Of a stretch of DNA of 37,965 nucleotides, positions 1-10,696 are shown one piece after another. A program made the position numbers and the translations under genes. The notes under the pieces are model-generated. The model searched no databases. It worked only from the letters and a program-made list of their open reading frames with translations, and was not told the origin of the DNA. Origin of the DNA: Terrihalobacillus insolitus. Its GTDB lineage: Bacteria > Bacillota > Bacilli > Bacillales > Amphibacillaceae. Each line of letters begins with the position of its first letter. Within the stretch, counting starts at the first letter, position 1. The stretch is from positions 1-37,965 of the forward strand of contig NZ_JAMQKB010000026.1 in assembly GCF_028416575.1 (NCBI RefSeq). The letters run 5' to 3'.

Positions 1-468
1 AGTCCGCTTAAAAATTCTATGCGGACTGAGAGGCCCTTATTTTCACAAAAAGGCTTGATTTTCTTGGTTTAGCGGACTCACAGGACGCTATTTGCTCTAA
101 TTGACCTTTTTATGGCTGGTTTTTTGGCAATTAACGGCCTCTCAGTCCGCTAAACCTTCCAAAACCTCGGATTTCTGCTAAATAACGGCCTGTGAGTCCG
201 CTTAAAACTCAATACGGACTGAGAGGCCCTTATTTTCACAAAAAGGCTTGATTTTCTTGGTTTAGCGGACTCACAGGACGCTATTTGCTCTAATTGACCT
301 TTTTATGGCTGGATTTTTGGCAATTAACGGCCTCTCAGTCCGCTAAACCTTCCAAAACCTCGGATCTCTGCTAAATAACGGCCTGTGAGTCCGCTTAAAA
401 TTCCACGCGGACTGAGAGGCCCTTATTTTCACAATTAGGCTTTATTTCCCTGGTTTAGCGGACTCACA
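1..468. repeat. Tandem 194-bp repeat array with nested inverted repeats
   Basis: The unit begins at positions 1, 195 and 388 (period 194 then 193), giving two nearly identical full copies and a partial third that ends near 468. The array may continue past the window's left edge. Within a unit, GCGGACTGAGAGGCC (21-35) is the exact reverse complement of GGCCTCTCAGTCCGC (136-150), and AGCGGACTCACAGG (71-84) is the exact reverse complement of CCTGTGAGTCCGCT (189-202). Each unit can therefore form large hairpins. There is no coding gene in this stretch. It lies downstream of the last gene of the walRK operon. I do not recognise a named family. Confidence 0.9.
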
Positions 469-554
469 TGTTCAGAAAAAGACTAACATGCTTCAGAGTA
501 AAACAAGTAAAGACCCCAGCAATTATAAAAATAAGACTACTTTTCAAACCTAAA

Positions 555-592
555 TAAAAAAGACTGCATCTACATGAGATACAGCCTTTTTT
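555..592 (-). terminator. Rho-independent terminator after htrA (bidirectional)
   Basis: On the minus strand a stem of GGCTGTATCT against AGATGCAGTC (two G-U pairs) closes over a short loop and is followed by a run of T. It lies just past the htrA stop codon and ends the wal operon transcript. A-rich flanks on both sides would let it work in both directions. Confidence 0.8.
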
Positions 593-595
593 ATC

Positions 596-1816
596 TTATT
601 TTTGAGACGTTAATGTTAATGTGGTGGTTTGTTTCTGACCGTCGCGATAATAGGTTATTTCCATCTCGTCTCCTACCACTTTTTCTTCATACAGATGTTT
701 TCTTAAATCAATAACATTACCAATTTGCTCGCCGTCCATGTGGGTGATGACGTCTAAGCGTCTTAGTCCTGCTTGTGCTGCTGGTGTCATTGGCTCTACT
801 GTCCACAAATAAACGCCACCTTTAACTTCTTCCGGTAATTGAAGGGTTCGTTCCCACTCAGCCTTTGGAATATCCTCTAGTGAATATACTTCTACACCCA
901 TGTATGGTCTTATCACTTCGCCTTTGGTTTCCAGTTGTTGAATGATCGGCTTTGCATTATCGATTGGGATAGAAAAGCCGATCCCTTCAACAGATGATTG
1001 TGCGATTTTCATGGAGTTTATACCAATTAACTCTCCATTCATGTTAATTAAGGCACCACCACTGTTACCTGGGTTAATTGCCGCATCGGTTTGAATCACT
1101 TCTGCTTGCCAATCGGATCGTCCATCCTTGTCAAAATCCTGTGGTATTGCCCGTTGCTTCCCACTAATTACTCCTTGTGTGACAGATCCAGAAAATCTTA
1201 AGCCAAGGGGACTTCCTATTGCTATTACTGGCTCGCCAACCTTAACATTATCTGATTTTCCCATCTCTATGACCTTTTCATTCCCTGTTACGTTTAATTC
1301 CAAAACAGCTAGATCGGTAAAAAGATCACTTCCAAGTAATGTAGATTTAACGTGCATTCCATCGGATAGAACTACTTCGATCTCGTCCGAACCACTGATA
1401 ACGTGTTGGTTTGTGACAACGTAAGCTTTGCCGTTTTCTACTTTGTATATGACACCAGAACCTGTCCCACCTTGGCCAGATTCTTGTTGTCCCCAAAAAT
1501 TCGATTGCTGTTGAATGGATACAACACCAACGACTGCAGGTGCTACTTGTTCTACAACGTCCGTTATTTGCGTCGTGATGTTTACATTCATGTTTTTTGT
1601 GGAGGGATTATTTCCTGCAACATCATTTTGTTCGTCATCTGCATTACCCTGTTGTTCAGTTGATCCAAAAGGGGAAAAGTCAGATTGGTTAAAGCTAGGA
1701 AGTAGTAAAAGCATCATAACAGCGCCGACAATTCCACCAATAATAGAAGGTAATAGCCATCCTGTCCGCTTATTCTTTCTCCTTTTTTGATTATGATGAT
1801 CATCATAATAGCCCAA
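596..1816 (-). CDS. htrC: HtrA/DegP-type membrane-anchored serine protease (YyxA/HtrC-like)
   Basis: Surface quality-control protease of 406 residues. It has a basic N-terminus, one membrane segment (about 21-41), an Asn/Gln-rich linker, a trypsin-like domain and one C-terminal PDZ domain (about 300-400). The catalytic triad is visible: H138 in TNQHVI, D168 in FTDLAVL and S252 in NPGNSGGAL. In Bacillus the family degrades misfolded proteins outside the membrane. The position as last gene after walJ matches B. subtilis yyxA (htrC), which is the basis for the symbol. The start is a TTG (GGC TAT TAT follows) with AAAGGA about 12 bases upstream; no in-frame ATG lies near. It is 51 bp from walJ and ends at a terminator. 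Confidence 0.9.
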   Translation of the reverse strand: MGYYDDHHNQKRRKNKRTGWLLPSIIGGIVGAVMMLLLLPSFNQSDFSPFGSTEQQGNADDEQNDVAGNNPSTKNMNVNITTQITDVVEQVAPAVVGVVSIQQQSNFWGQQESGQGGTGSGVIYKVENGKAYVVTNQHVISGSDEIEVVLSDGMHVKSTLLGSDLFTDLAVLELNVTGNEKVIEMGKSDNVKVGEPVIAIGSPLGLRFSGSVTQGVISGKQRAIPQDFDKDGRSDWQAEVIQTDAAINPGNSGGALINMNGELIGINSMKIAQSSVEGIGFSIPIDNAKPIIQQLETKGEVIRPYMGVEVYSLEDIPKAEWERTLQLPEEVKGGVYLWTVEPMTPAAQAGLRRLDVITHMDGEQIGNVIDLRKHLYEEKVVGDEMEITYYRDGQKQTTTLTLTSQK

Positions 1817-1867
1817 TTATGATCAGTCCTTTCTACACACAGCACAGTCATGTGAATAGTATTTTAT

Positions 1868-2665
1868 TCAAACAACCTCGTAAATTGGTGTAGGTCTCTT
1901 TGGATCCGTATCATGTAGCTCCACATCTTGTCCGATCGAAAATCCTCTCTCGTTTAAGACGCTTTCTACAGACATACGAGCCAAATCTTTCATATTGTTA
2001 TCTTTACTAAGATGGGCTAAATAAATACGTTTCGTTTTGTTTCCAATTATTTCACTTAAAGCAAGTGCACAATCTTCATTCGATACATGTCCTGAATCAC
2101 CTAAGATTCGACGTTTCACATTCCAAGGATATCTACCCATCCTTAACATCGAAACGTCGTGATTCGATTCAAAAATATAGGCATCTGCATCCTCAACTGT
2201 CTTTTTAATTCGATCGGACACATAACCAAGATCTGTAATAAGCGCAACCTTTTTTCCACCATGATAAAAGGTAAAAAACATCGGCTCGGCGGCATCGTGC
2301 GAAACACCAAAGGATTCTACATCTATATCACCAAATGTGTTGGTTTTTTCCAAACCAAATATGAATTTTTGATCAAGTGTTAGCTTCCCAATGGACCCCT
2401 CCATTGCATTCCAGGTCTTTTCGTTAGCATAAATAGGCAGATTATACTTACGTGCAAAAACACCTAATCCTTTGATATGGTCACTGTGTTCATGTGTCAC
2501 AAGTATTCGAGACAGAGTATTTGGATTCATTCCAATTTCAGAAAATAAGCGATCTAATTCTTTTCCGCTTAATCCGGCGTCCACCAATATTTTTTCATTT
2601 TCTGTTCCGATAAAAAAGGCATTCCCAGTACTGCCTGAGGCAAGTACACTAAAGGATAAATTCAT
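1868..2665 (-). CDS. walJ: WalJ (YycJ) metallo-beta-lactamase fold hydrolase
   Basis: Cytoplasmic metallo-beta-lactamase fold protein of the WalRK operon, about 265 residues. The metal-binding signature [11 protein letters not shown] is clear, with further ligands in [18 protein letters not shown] and YLAHLSKDN. The family is thought to be a nuclease-like hydrolase linking cell-wall signalling with DNA replication or repair; the substrate is not settled. I chose the ATG at 2663-2665 because it overlaps the TGA of walI (ATGA) and has GGAG about 8 bases upstream. A GTG five codons earlier would add MEWGR. The overlap implies translational coupling with walI. Confidence 0.92.
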   Translation of the reverse strand: MNLSFSVLASGSTGNAFFIGTENEKILVDAGLSGKELDRLFSEIGMNPNTLSRILVTHEHSDHIKGLGVFARKYNLPIYANEKTWNAMEGSIGKLTLDQKFIFGLEKTNTFGDIDVESFGVSHDAAEPMFFTFYHGGKKVALITDLGYVSDRIKKTVEDADAYIFESNHDVSMLRMGRYPWNVKRRILGDSGHVSNEDCALALSEIIGNKTKRIYLAHLSKDNNMKDLARMSVESVLNERGFSIGQDVELHDTDPKRPTPIYEVV

Positions 2666-3546
2666 TCTTCCCCACTCCACTTTGTTGTTGTGTCACTTGT
2701 GTTAAATAGTTTTGATTCCGCTTTTTTCACAAAATTTTCATCATCCGTTGAAAATGAATAACCTTCAAACGCATTCACAAAATGGCTACTTTCACTATTA
2801 ACTGAGATTCTCCATGTTGGCGCAAATATTTGTTCCCCGTTGTCGATTAGCGTGTGATAACCAATCGATACATTTGTTATTTCATCCCCATACTGTATTT
2901 CGTTTTGGTTAAAAAGCGTCGTAACTGCTTGGTATGCTTCCATGAGCTCTTCTGTTTCCCCTGTTTTTTCGACCTCTGTTAGCAAGGTTTGGGCATATCC
3001 TAAGATTTCATTGTTGTCATTTACGTGAACGAGCAGAGTTCCGCCTTCATTATAATAGATAAGACGATCCTGATAAGTTTGGAAAAAAATGAGTGTATCT
3101 GGTCCATCCTCCACCTCATATCGATCCCAAAAGGCATACTTATCTCCAAAATTAACATTACTTTTGACTGTTTTTACGAGTTCATCTTCTGATGCTGTAG
3201 GATTAGTAGGTACAGGCTCTTGAAATGTCGATATAATTGTTTGTTCATCCTTTATGGTGATCGTTTGATTCTCTTTGTCTTTGTTCAATATGGCTGCAAT
3301 TTCATCAGCAGAAAAGGATTTCCGTTCAGCCGAAATATAAGTTTCCTTTAACGTTTGCTGTAACGACTCCTTTGAGATTTTATCACTAAAGGTTACATTA
3401 TCCTCTAATGATTCTTCAATCTTTGGATCTGATAGAAGCCCTATGTCCGTTTGTGATTCTTTTTTCTCTAGAAATTGCTGAATTAAAAACAGGTCTAAAA
3501 TTAGAAAGCAGAGAATAAATAGTGTTTTAACTTGTCCCCAAAGCAT
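2662..3546 (-). CDS. walI: WalI (YycI), membrane regulator of WalK
   Basis: Regulatory protein of the WalRK system, 294 residues. It has one N-terminal membrane segment (about residues 7-23, [16 protein letters not shown]) and an extracytoplasmic domain. In B. subtilis YycI and YycH form a complex with the kinase WalK through their membrane segments and modulate it. The gene starts with an ATG inside the 3' end of walH (20-bp overlap) and ends in a 4-bp overlap with walJ, so all three are tightly coupled. Identification rests on gene order, size and the anchored topology rather than on a catalytic motif. Confidence 0.9.
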   Translation of the reverse strand: MLWGQVKTLFILCFLILDLFLIQQFLEKKESQTDIGLLSDPKIEESLEDNVTFSDKISKESLQQTLKETYISAERKSFSADEIAAILNKDKENQTITIKDEQTIISTFQEPVPTNPTASEDELVKTVKSNVNFGDKYAFWDRYEVEDGPDTLIFFQTYQDRLIYYNEGGTLLVHVNDNNEILGYAQTLLTEVEKTGETEELMEAYQAVTTLFNQNEIQYGDEITNVSIGYHTLIDNGEQIFAPTWRISVNSESSHFVNAFEGYSFSTDDENFVKKAESKLFNTSDTTTKWSGEE

Positions 3547-4822
3547 CTTCTCTGCCTCCTTTTTTGATTACCAACTCATCAAGTTCCTTCCATTTGTTAT
3601 TCGTTTTAATATACCAAGCGGGCTCTAAAGAAAAAATATTATATGGCTGTTCGGATATTTTATAACCGATGGTAATCCCCTGAACATTAGTGTTTGTTTT
3701 AGCTAGAAACTCTGAAACATCATCAGAGTCTAACTCTTCAATCCCTTCTTTACTCCCAACACGTGTTTTTAAACTAAACATCGGTCTATTGTATTGGAAT
3801 TCATCTTGATTTCGCAATTGAATCGTTGTTAAATCACCAAGACGATTGGAATCAAAAACGGGCATACCATTATAAAATAGGCGGTAAGTAATTTGGTTTT
3901 GACTCATTTCAAAAAAATTATACTCATCTGTCCAACCTTTGTGATCATTTACAAAATCAAGACTAGCGGTGATCACTTGGATTGGCGCCATTTGAAAATC
4001 TTCAGTATTTGATGGGTTCGTAAACTCCATACTTTTACCATTAGGAGATATTTTCATTTGCCTTGTCGTATCATTGTAGGATATTGCTCCATCACCTAAT
4101 GGGTTTTGTTTTACCAAGGTCGGATCAATAAATAAAGCATTTTTTAATGGTTCTTGGTCAATTTGTCTTGCTTGAATCGTTGATCGAAACATCTCTATTT
4201 CACCCTGTGGATAATATATCGGAATATCACTATTATTTTCATATACCAGATATGGTTTTAATAATGTATCATCTCCCATATATTCCTTAAGCTGGTCATA
4301 GACATTTGTTCTTTGAATATTGGCAACTACCTTCTGATCGCTTGACGTATTATAAAATTGGATCTCTATATTTGTTTGGTCATTTAGTAAAATATAAATC
4401 CGATCAAATGAACCATTTGGTAAAGAATCACTGTTTTCTACTTTAAAAAGACTGCCAATTACTTCAGTAGGAAGCATTTCAGGGAAAATCACCTCTACTT
4501 TTTCCTTTGTATCTGGAACACCTTCACCTGACTGTTGGTTAAACTCATACAGTGACCACTCCTGCATTGCTTGATATAGCTTTTTTTCTTCACTTTTACT
4601 TTTAAAACCATAATCAGCATCATTGTAGTGGAACATGATTGCCAACGGCTCAATGATTGTTTTTATCGCTTCCTCTTTACCGTTTAATTTCGTATCGTTA
4701 ATGTAACTTCTTTCATCTAATGTTTCATACTTAGGCTGATAAGTCCAAATTGCGAGTGTGAGAAGTAAACTTAAGCCGACCAATCCTAGCAAAACAAATG
4801 ATTTAACGGTTTCTAGTTTCAT
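3527..4822 (-). CDS. walH: WalH (YycH), membrane regulator of WalK
   Basis: Partner of WalI, 431 residues. One N-terminal membrane segment (about 8-27, FVLLGLVGLSLLLTLAIW) anchors a large extracytoplasmic domain. Together with WalI it tunes WalK signalling. The start ATG overlaps the walK TGA (ATGA), the sign of translational coupling, and its end overlaps walI by 20 bp. As usual for this family there is no catalytic motif; assignment is by position and architecture. Confidence 0.9.
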   Translation of the reverse strand: MKLETVKSFVLLGLVGLSLLLTLAIWTYQPKYETLDERSYINDTKLNGKEEAIKTIIEPLAIMFHYNDADYGFKSKSEEKKLYQAMQEWSLYEFNQQSGEGVPDTKEKVEVIFPEMLPTEVIGSLFKVENSDSLPNGSFDRIYILLNDQTNIEIQFYNTSSDQKVVANIQRTNVYDQLKEYMGDDTLLKPYLVYENNSDIPIYYPQGEIEMFRSTIQARQIDQEPLKNALFIDPTLVKQNPLGDGAISYNDTTRQMKISPNGKSMEFTNPSNTEDFQMAPIQVITASLDFVNDHKGWTDEYNFFEMSQNQITYRLFYNGMPVFDSNRLGDLTTIQLRNQDEFQYNRPMFSLKTRVGSKEGIEELDSDDVSEFLAKTNTNVQGITIGYKISEQPYNIFSLEPAWYIKTNNKWKELDELVIKKGGREDALGTS

Positions 4823-6642
4823 GACACTCCCCTCCGCTTCTTTTGGATAAGCGGAAGTGTAAAGAGAATTGTCGTCCCTTTACCTTCTTTACTTTTTGCC
4901 CATATTTTACCCTCATGTGCCTCCACTAGTTCTTTGGCGATCGCCAGACCTAACCCAGTGCCTCCAAGCTTTCTTGACCTAGCCTTATCCGCTCGATAGA
5001 AACGATCAAAGACCTTGTCAAGTTTTTCATGAGATATTCCCATTCCTTCATCAGACACACTAATGAGTAACTTCTGTTTTTCTTTTTTTAGATGGAAGGT
5101 AATGGTGCCTCCTTCTGGGGAATACTTCATTGCATTAGAAATGATATTGTCTAATACTTGGGTCATCTTGTCTTTATCTAGCCAAACAAACACATCATTT
5201 TTAGGAAGTTGCCTATCTAATACAATATCTTCTGGTTTATTCATTTCAAATCGATCAATAATATGATGGAAATAGGAAATAAAGTTTACCCTTTCCTTGT
5301 ATAGTGTATAATCCTTGTTATCCATTTTAGAAAGTTGCAATAGATCATTCACTAAACGAATCATCCGTTCTGTTTCATTTTGGGTAACTTCTAGAAATTT
5401 TGGTGCAATCTCATTATCTTTCCATGCACCGTCAGACAGCGCCTCTAAATAACTTCGCATCGTTGTTAATGGTGTCCGAAGTTCATGTGAAACATTAGAT
5501 ACAAATTCTTTTCTTTCTCGTTCAACCTTCTCCTGTTCGGTAACATCACTAATAACCGTAATGAACCCTGTTGTCTTTTCATTCTCGCCAAGAATGATAG
5601 AAAAGTTTGCTCTTATTAGAAAAAATGCATCATCTTCGCTAAAGTCGATAATAATGGAACCTGTTTCTTGTAATTCCGTTAAATCAATATCTCGTTCATG
5701 GAGATGCAATACATCGATTAATTGTTTCCCTTTTACATCCTCAAAGCTTTTTCTGATCAAGTCGACCGCAGGATTATTCATTAGTGTAATCGCACCCGTT
5801 TCATCTGTTGCGATGACCCCATCTGACATATGCGAAAGGATCGAGCTTAGCTTTCGTCGCTCACCTTCTGTTGTTGCATGTGCTTGTCGTAACTTATCAT
5901 TCATTTCATTAAAAGTAACCGCTAACTGACCAATTTCATCTGTACCATATACGTTCACCTTTTGAGAAAAATCCCCTGTTGACATAATTTGTGCTTGCTT
6001 TCTCATTTCCGTAATTGGTTTCGTAATCGTACGAGCAATCAATACACCGATTAGTGCAGAAATAGAAATAGCGATCAGCGTCCCGTTTGCAAAGATTTGA
6101 TTGATTTGTTCCAGTTGAGTAAAAACACCTTCCATTGATGCCTGTAAATAAACGGCACCAACCACGTCGTTATCTTTATAAATGGGTACCGTTCTAACGT
6201 ACATACGTCTTCCAGTATAGGGATCTAATAAGAAATTTTTAGACGTTTGTCCAAATTTAAAAACGCGCGTCACTCTGGATTCTGCTGTTATTCTTTTCCC
6301 GATTTTACTATCGTCTGAAAAGTTATTCGTACCAAGTACACGGTTTTGATTATCGATTACTTGTATATCGGATATATCGTCAAAATAAGAAAGTATATTT
6401 TGCACATCTTGCGCAAGCGTCGATCCTTTTTCTTCATCCCGATCTAATGCAAAGGTTTGTTCTAATTGATAAGTTAATAACTGCACACGGTCATCAATAG
6501 ACTGAACAAAATTATCCCTTAATTCTTTCTCAAGTTCCTGAGCAAAATAAGCCCCAATCACCTGTATCGCAATTAGAATAAGGAGAATATAAATTAAAAT
6601 AATCTTCAATCGTATCGACTGAAAAAAACGAACCTTTCTCAT
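4819..6642 (-). CDS. walK: WalK (YycG) essential cell-wall sensor histidine kinase
   Basis: Membrane sensor kinase controlling peptidoglycan hydrolases through WalR. The 607 residues show TM1 (about 12-32), an extracellular Cache-like domain (about 35-180), TM2 (about 185-204), HAMP (about 205-257), PAS (about 265-370), HisKA with phospho-acceptor H386 in VSNVSHELRTPL, and an HATPase with N503 in ISNAMKYSPEGG, a DEGMGI box at 531-536 and GTGLGLA at 561-567. Staphylococcus aureus WalK binds zinc in its PAS through H271, D274, H364 and E368. Here H271 and D274 (HMSDG) are present, but the motif matching the last two ligands reads SDVTE, so Ser replaces the His. The gene starts 6 bp after walR with AGGAG upstream. 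Confidence 0.97.
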   Translation of the reverse strand: MRKVRFFQSIRLKIILIYILLILIAIQVIGAYFAQELEKELRDNFVQSIDDRVQLLTYQLEQTFALDRDEEKGSTLAQDVQNILSYFDDISDIQVIDNQNRVLGTNNFSDDSKIGKRITAESRVTRVFKFGQTSKNFLLDPYTGRRMYVRTVPIYKDNDVVGAVYLQASMEGVFTQLEQINQIFANGTLIAISISALIGVLIARTITKPITEMRKQAQIMSTGDFSQKVNVYGTDEIGQLAVTFNEMNDKLRQAHATTEGERRKLSSILSHMSDGVIATDETGAITLMNNPAVDLIRKSFEDVKGKQLIDVLHLHERDIDLTELQETGSIIIDFSEDDAFFLIRANFSIILGENEKTTGFITVISDVTEQEKVERERKEFVSNVSHELRTPLTTMRSYLEALSDGAWKDNEIAPKFLEVTQNETERMIRLVNDLLQLSKMDNKDYTLYKERVNFISYFHHIIDRFEMNKPEDIVLDRQLPKNDVFVWLDKDKMTQVLDNIISNAMKYSPEGGTITFHLKKEKQKLLISVSDEGMGISHEKLDKVFDRFYRADKARSRKLGGTGLGLAIAKELVEAHEGKIWAKSKEGKGTTILFTLPLIQKKRRGVS

Positions 6643-6648
6643 AACACA

Positions 6649-7353
6649 CTACTCCTGTTTTGGGTTACGCAAATAATAACCGACACCTCTTCTAGTAACG
6701 ATCCATACGGGATTGCTTGGATTTTCCTCGATTTTCTCACGCAATCTTCGAACAGTAACGTCAACAGTACGCACATCTCCATAATAATCATAGCCCCAAA
6801 CCGTTTCCAATAAATGCTCTCGGGTCATGACTTGGCCAATATGACGGGCCAAATAATGAAGTAATTCAAATTCCCGATGTGTCAATTCTACTTGTTTCCC
6901 ATCTCTAGTAACCGTATATGCATCTGGGTGGATCACGAGGCTCCCAATCTTTATGTCCTTGTTGGCTCTTGCTTGATCTCCTGGAACTTGCTGCTGCCTC
7001 CTAAGGTTTGCTTTCACTCTAGCAATCACTTCTCGATTACTAAAGGGCTTTGTAACATAATCGTCTGCACCAAGTTCAAGTCCTAATACTTTATCTATTT
7101 CGGAATCCTTTGCAGTAATCATAATAATTGGCATGGAGTGATGCTTTCGGATCTCCCGGCAAACCTCATTTCCATCTTTGTTCGGTAACATAATATCTAA
7201 TAGTAAAAGGTCTGGATTCTCTTTATCTGTAAGATGTATCGCTTCATCCCCATCATACGCACAAATTACTTCATAGCCCTCTTTTTCAAGGTTGAACTTT
7301 AATATATCGGCAATTGGTTTTTCATCATCAACAACAAGTATTTTTTGACTCAA
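6649..7353 (-). CDS. walR: WalR (YycF) essential response regulator
   Basis: OmpR-family regulator that, once phosphorylated by WalK, controls autolysin genes. It has a receiver domain ([17 protein letters not shown], Lys in VTKPF) and a C-terminal winged helix ([13 protein letters not shown] through VGYYLRN). I placed the start at the TTG at 7351-7353, which gives [11 protein letters not shown], 234 residues and phospho-acceptor D53, matching the family's numbering. A TTG one codon earlier or a GTG at 7360-7362 are alternatives. AAAAGGA lies 7-10 bases upstream of the TTGs but only 1 base from the GTG. It is the first gene of walRKHIJ-htrA. The upstream 90 bp must hold the promoter, but I see no strong consensus there. 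Confidence 0.96.
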   Translation of the reverse strand: MSQKILVVDDEKPIADILKFNLEKEGYEVICAYDGDEAIHLTDKENPDLLLLDIMLPNKDGNEVCREIRKHHSMPIIMITAKDSEIDKVLGLELGADDYVTKPFSNREVIARVKANLRRQQQVPGDQARANKDIKIGSLVIHPDAYTVTRDGKQVELTHREFELLHYLARHIGQVMTREHLLETVWGYDYYGDVRTVDVTVRRLREKIEENPSNPVWIVTRRGVGYYLRNPKQE

Positions 7354-7446
7354 CAACCTCACATCCTTTTACATCTCTTTGTTCATATTCTACCGTACTT
7401 TTTACAAAAAGTCTTTTTGAACTAAATTTTTGGCTTTATTACCTTT

Positions 7447-7484
7447 AAAAACCCTTATCATAATTTATGATAAGGGTTTTTTTA
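7447..7484 (-). terminator. Strong terminator between the M23 peptidase gene and walR
   Basis: AAACCCTTATCAT pairs perfectly with ATGATAAGGGTTT around a small AT loop, with T runs on both strands. It ends the M23 peptidase transcript and isolates the walR promoter from upstream readthrough. Confidence 0.9.
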
Positions 7485-7494
7485 CAAATTACTA

Positions 7495-8982
7495 TTAAAA
7501 TAAATTTGAAGGGTTAACAGTAGCACCATTTTTTGTTACTTCAATGTGCAAGTGTACGCCAGTCGAATTACCTGTAGACCCCATGACCCCAACTTGACTT
7601 CCTCTTGTGATCGTTTGCCCAGGTTTCACGCTTACAGAGGCCATGTGTGCATATAATGATCTATAGCCATTTCCATGATCAACAATGACCATATATCCAT
7701 ATCCACCAGAGTTCCAACCAGCTGATACAACCACACCGTTATCAATCGCCTTAATGGTGCGATTGCTCACACCAGAGATGTCTAGCCCTTTGTGAAAGGA
7801 TCCCCAACGTGAACCATATGGACTTGTTATAATTCCTCCATAAGTTGGAGAAGTAAATTGTCCTGAGCCCCGTGAAGGTGCTACTTTTGTTCCTTTAACG
7901 ACGATTTTTTTAACCGGTTCTTTTGTTGTTTTTTCTTCGATTATTTCTTTAGAAACAATTTGACCATTTTTCTTTTCAATAGCATATTGAACCAACTTGG
8001 ATCCTTCTTGTCCTTCTTGCCTCACTTTTGTTTCACCTTTGAACATGTCATCAGATGAGACAACTTCCGTTTCATAGCTAATCTCTTCTTCTACTAGCTC
8101 TTCTTGTTTCACGAATACATCAAGAAATGGTTTATAATCTGTAACATTAATTTCTTGACCTATTTGTAAAAGAGATTCTTCTGTTAAATCGGGGTTCAGT
8201 TTTAGGATGGTTTCGATGTCTAAATTATACTTAGCAGCAATTCCTCCTAGTACATCTCCTTCTTTAACCTTATGTATCTCATCCTCTAAAGTACCTTTTT
8301 CTAAGAGTTTCATGCCTTCTTTTTCTGTTAGAATATCTTTTGGCAATGCTTTATCTTTAGAAAATGTAATATCTTCAGATAATGTAACGTCCTTGATAAT
8401 AGAATCTCCAACGGATAGTTGTTGTTCATTCGTTGGAACTTGATTTTCTTGATTCTTTTGATTTTGTTTATCTTTTTCTAATTTGGTTAAAATTTCAGGG
8501 TCGACAAATTTTGCTTTATAGTTCCTAATCACTTTTTCCGCTGTTTCTTTATCTTTAAAGTAACCGACAACCTTATCACCAACTGTTAATGCATAAGCGT
8601 TTACCACTACGGACAATTGGTCTTCTAATGTATCCACTGCCCTACTGTTGTTATAAGAAGGATCAAACGTTTTTTCAGGTACATAAGAAATATTTTCACC
8701 GACAGCTAACGAATAATCTTTCAATTTATCTTGACTTTCCTTAATAGTGCGTTCCACTAGCTGCTCGACAACATTCTTTTGGTCGACTGTACCTGTATAC
8801 TTGCCATCAACGTAAACATGATATACGGTTGTAAGCTCTTCATTTTCCGCGTTTACAACACCAAATGTAAGCGTTAATCCCAAGCAAGTTATGATTGCCG
8901 TTTTCTTTATTAAACTATTAGGCTTTGGTTTATTTTCTGGATATAACGGGACAGTACTACGATATTGCTTGTTTTTCACCAC
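7495..8982 (-). CDS. Cell-wall endopeptidase: LysM, G5 and M23 domains
   Basis: Exported peptidoglycan hydrolase of 495 residues. A signal or anchor segment (about 24-45, TAIITCLGLTLTFGVVNA) is followed by a region of low motif content, a LysM domain (about 237-282, KVKEGDVLGGIAAKYNLD), a G5-like domain (about 290-372) and a C-terminal M23 (LytM) metallopeptidase. Zinc and catalytic residues are visible: H397 and D401 in FHKGLD, H446 in YAHM, and H477/H479 in VHLHIEV. M23 enzymes cut peptide cross-bridges. The start is GTG with AGGAGG about 10 bases upstream. It is next to walR, and its promoter carries WalR-type boxes, which suggests it belongs to the WalR regulon. I know of no established gene name. 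Confidence 0.9.
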   Translation of the reverse strand: MVKNKQYRSTVPLYPENKPKPNSLIKKTAIITCLGLTLTFGVVNAENEELTTVYHVYVDGKYTGTVDQKNVVEQLVERTIKESQDKLKDYSLAVGENISYVPEKTFDPSYNNSRAVDTLEDQLSVVVNAYALTVGDKVVGYFKDKETAEKVIRNYKAKFVDPEILTKLEKDKQNQKNQENQVPTNEQQLSVGDSIIKDVTLSEDITFSKDKALPKDILTEKEGMKLLEKGTLEDEIHKVKEGDVLGGIAAKYNLDIETILKLNPDLTEESLLQIGQEINVTDYKPFLDVFVKQEELVEEEISYETEVVSSDDMFKGETKVRQEGQEGSKLVQYAIEKKNGQIVSKEIIEEKTTKEPVKKIVVKGTKVAPSRGSGQFTSPTYGGIITSPYGSRWGSFHKGLDISGVSNRTIKAIDNGVVVSAGWNSGGYGYMVIVDHGNGYRSLYAHMASVSVKPGQTITRGSQVGVMGSTGNSTGVHLHIEVTKNGATVNPSNLF

Positions 8983-9051
8983 GACTCCAGTCCTCCTATA
9001 ACTTCCATCAACATAATCATTTATTACCTTCTAACAATCTACCACACCTAC

Positions 9052-9080
9052 TATATATAATTAAATAGTTTTAGATACAA
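9052..9080 (-). promoter_or_regulatory. Probable sigma-A promoter of the M23 peptidase gene
   Basis: On the minus strand, TTGTAT (9080-9075) and TATATA (9057-9052) are 17 bp apart. They lie about 70 bp upstream of the GTG start. A WalR-like box abuts the -35 element on its upstream side. Confidence 0.55.
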
Positions 9081-9097
9081 TGTAACAAACTTGTATA
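9081..9097. promoter_or_regulatory. WalR-like box 1, adjacent to the -35
   Basis: Plus-strand TGTAAC-AAACT-TGTATA matches the WalR consensus TGTWAH-N5-TGTWAH with one mismatch and the correct 5-base spacing. It directly abuts the predicted -35 of the M23 peptidase promoter, the usual place for an activator. Confidence 0.55.
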
Positions 9098-9183
9098 ATA
9101 GGTGCCAAAAATACCCTTTTTATGTGTTGTTCCTTTTTATTTTTTGCGTAATAATGCACTTTTTAAGCGAATTATTACATGTT

Positions 9184-9200
9184 TGTTACAAATTTGTTAC
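9184..9200. promoter_or_regulatory. WalR box 2, perfect consensus
   Basis: Plus-strand TGTTAC-AAATT-TGTTAC matches TGTWAH-N5-TGTWAH at every position. The minus strand reads CGTAAC-AAATT-TGTAAC, only one mismatch, so the site fits in both orientations. It lies about 100 bp upstream of box 1 in the 361-bp gap between purA and the M23 peptidase gene, which otherwise holds only the promoter and the purA terminator. Confidence 0.6.
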
Positions 9201-9288
9201 GCACATGCTTCGAAAGGAGGGGTCGTTTCTTCCTAGTTTTTTAAGAAAAATAGCATTTTTTGTTGAAAAATCCTCTTTTGATGGTATA

Positions 9289-9324
9289 GAAAAAGCGCCA
9301 GATTTAAACTAATCACGGCGCTTT
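9289..9324 (-). terminator. Terminator after purA
   Basis: Minus-strand AAAGCGCC pairs with GGCGCTTT across a 17-base loop and is followed by further T. It starts about 20 bp past the purA stop codon. Confidence 0.75.
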
Positions 9325-9343
9325 ATAATGCATTACGGGAACT

Positions 9344-10630
<1,287 letters not shown>

Positions 10631-10696
10631 TTAGGCACCTCCACCTATTATTTAACTATCGTTAGTTTACCAATCTGATTCGACTGTGTCAACGTA

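Noticed and set aside
1..468. CRISPR array at the left edge
   Set aside because: The units are 194-bp near-identical tandem copies without short direct repeats and variable spacers, and no cas gene is present.
1128..1790. Plus-strand open frames opposite htrA
   Set aside because: They are antisense to a clear HtrA with an intact catalytic triad, have no RBS and no family signature.
7400..7424. AGTTCAAAAAGAC upstream of walR as another MITE end
   Set aside because: It is part of a simple CAAAAAG/CTTTTTG palindrome and has no further similarity to the repeat.
9091..9312. Plus-strand open frame of 73 codons in the purA-M23 gap
   Set aside because: It spans the WalR-like boxes and the purA terminator and lacks a convincing RBS or recognisable sequence.
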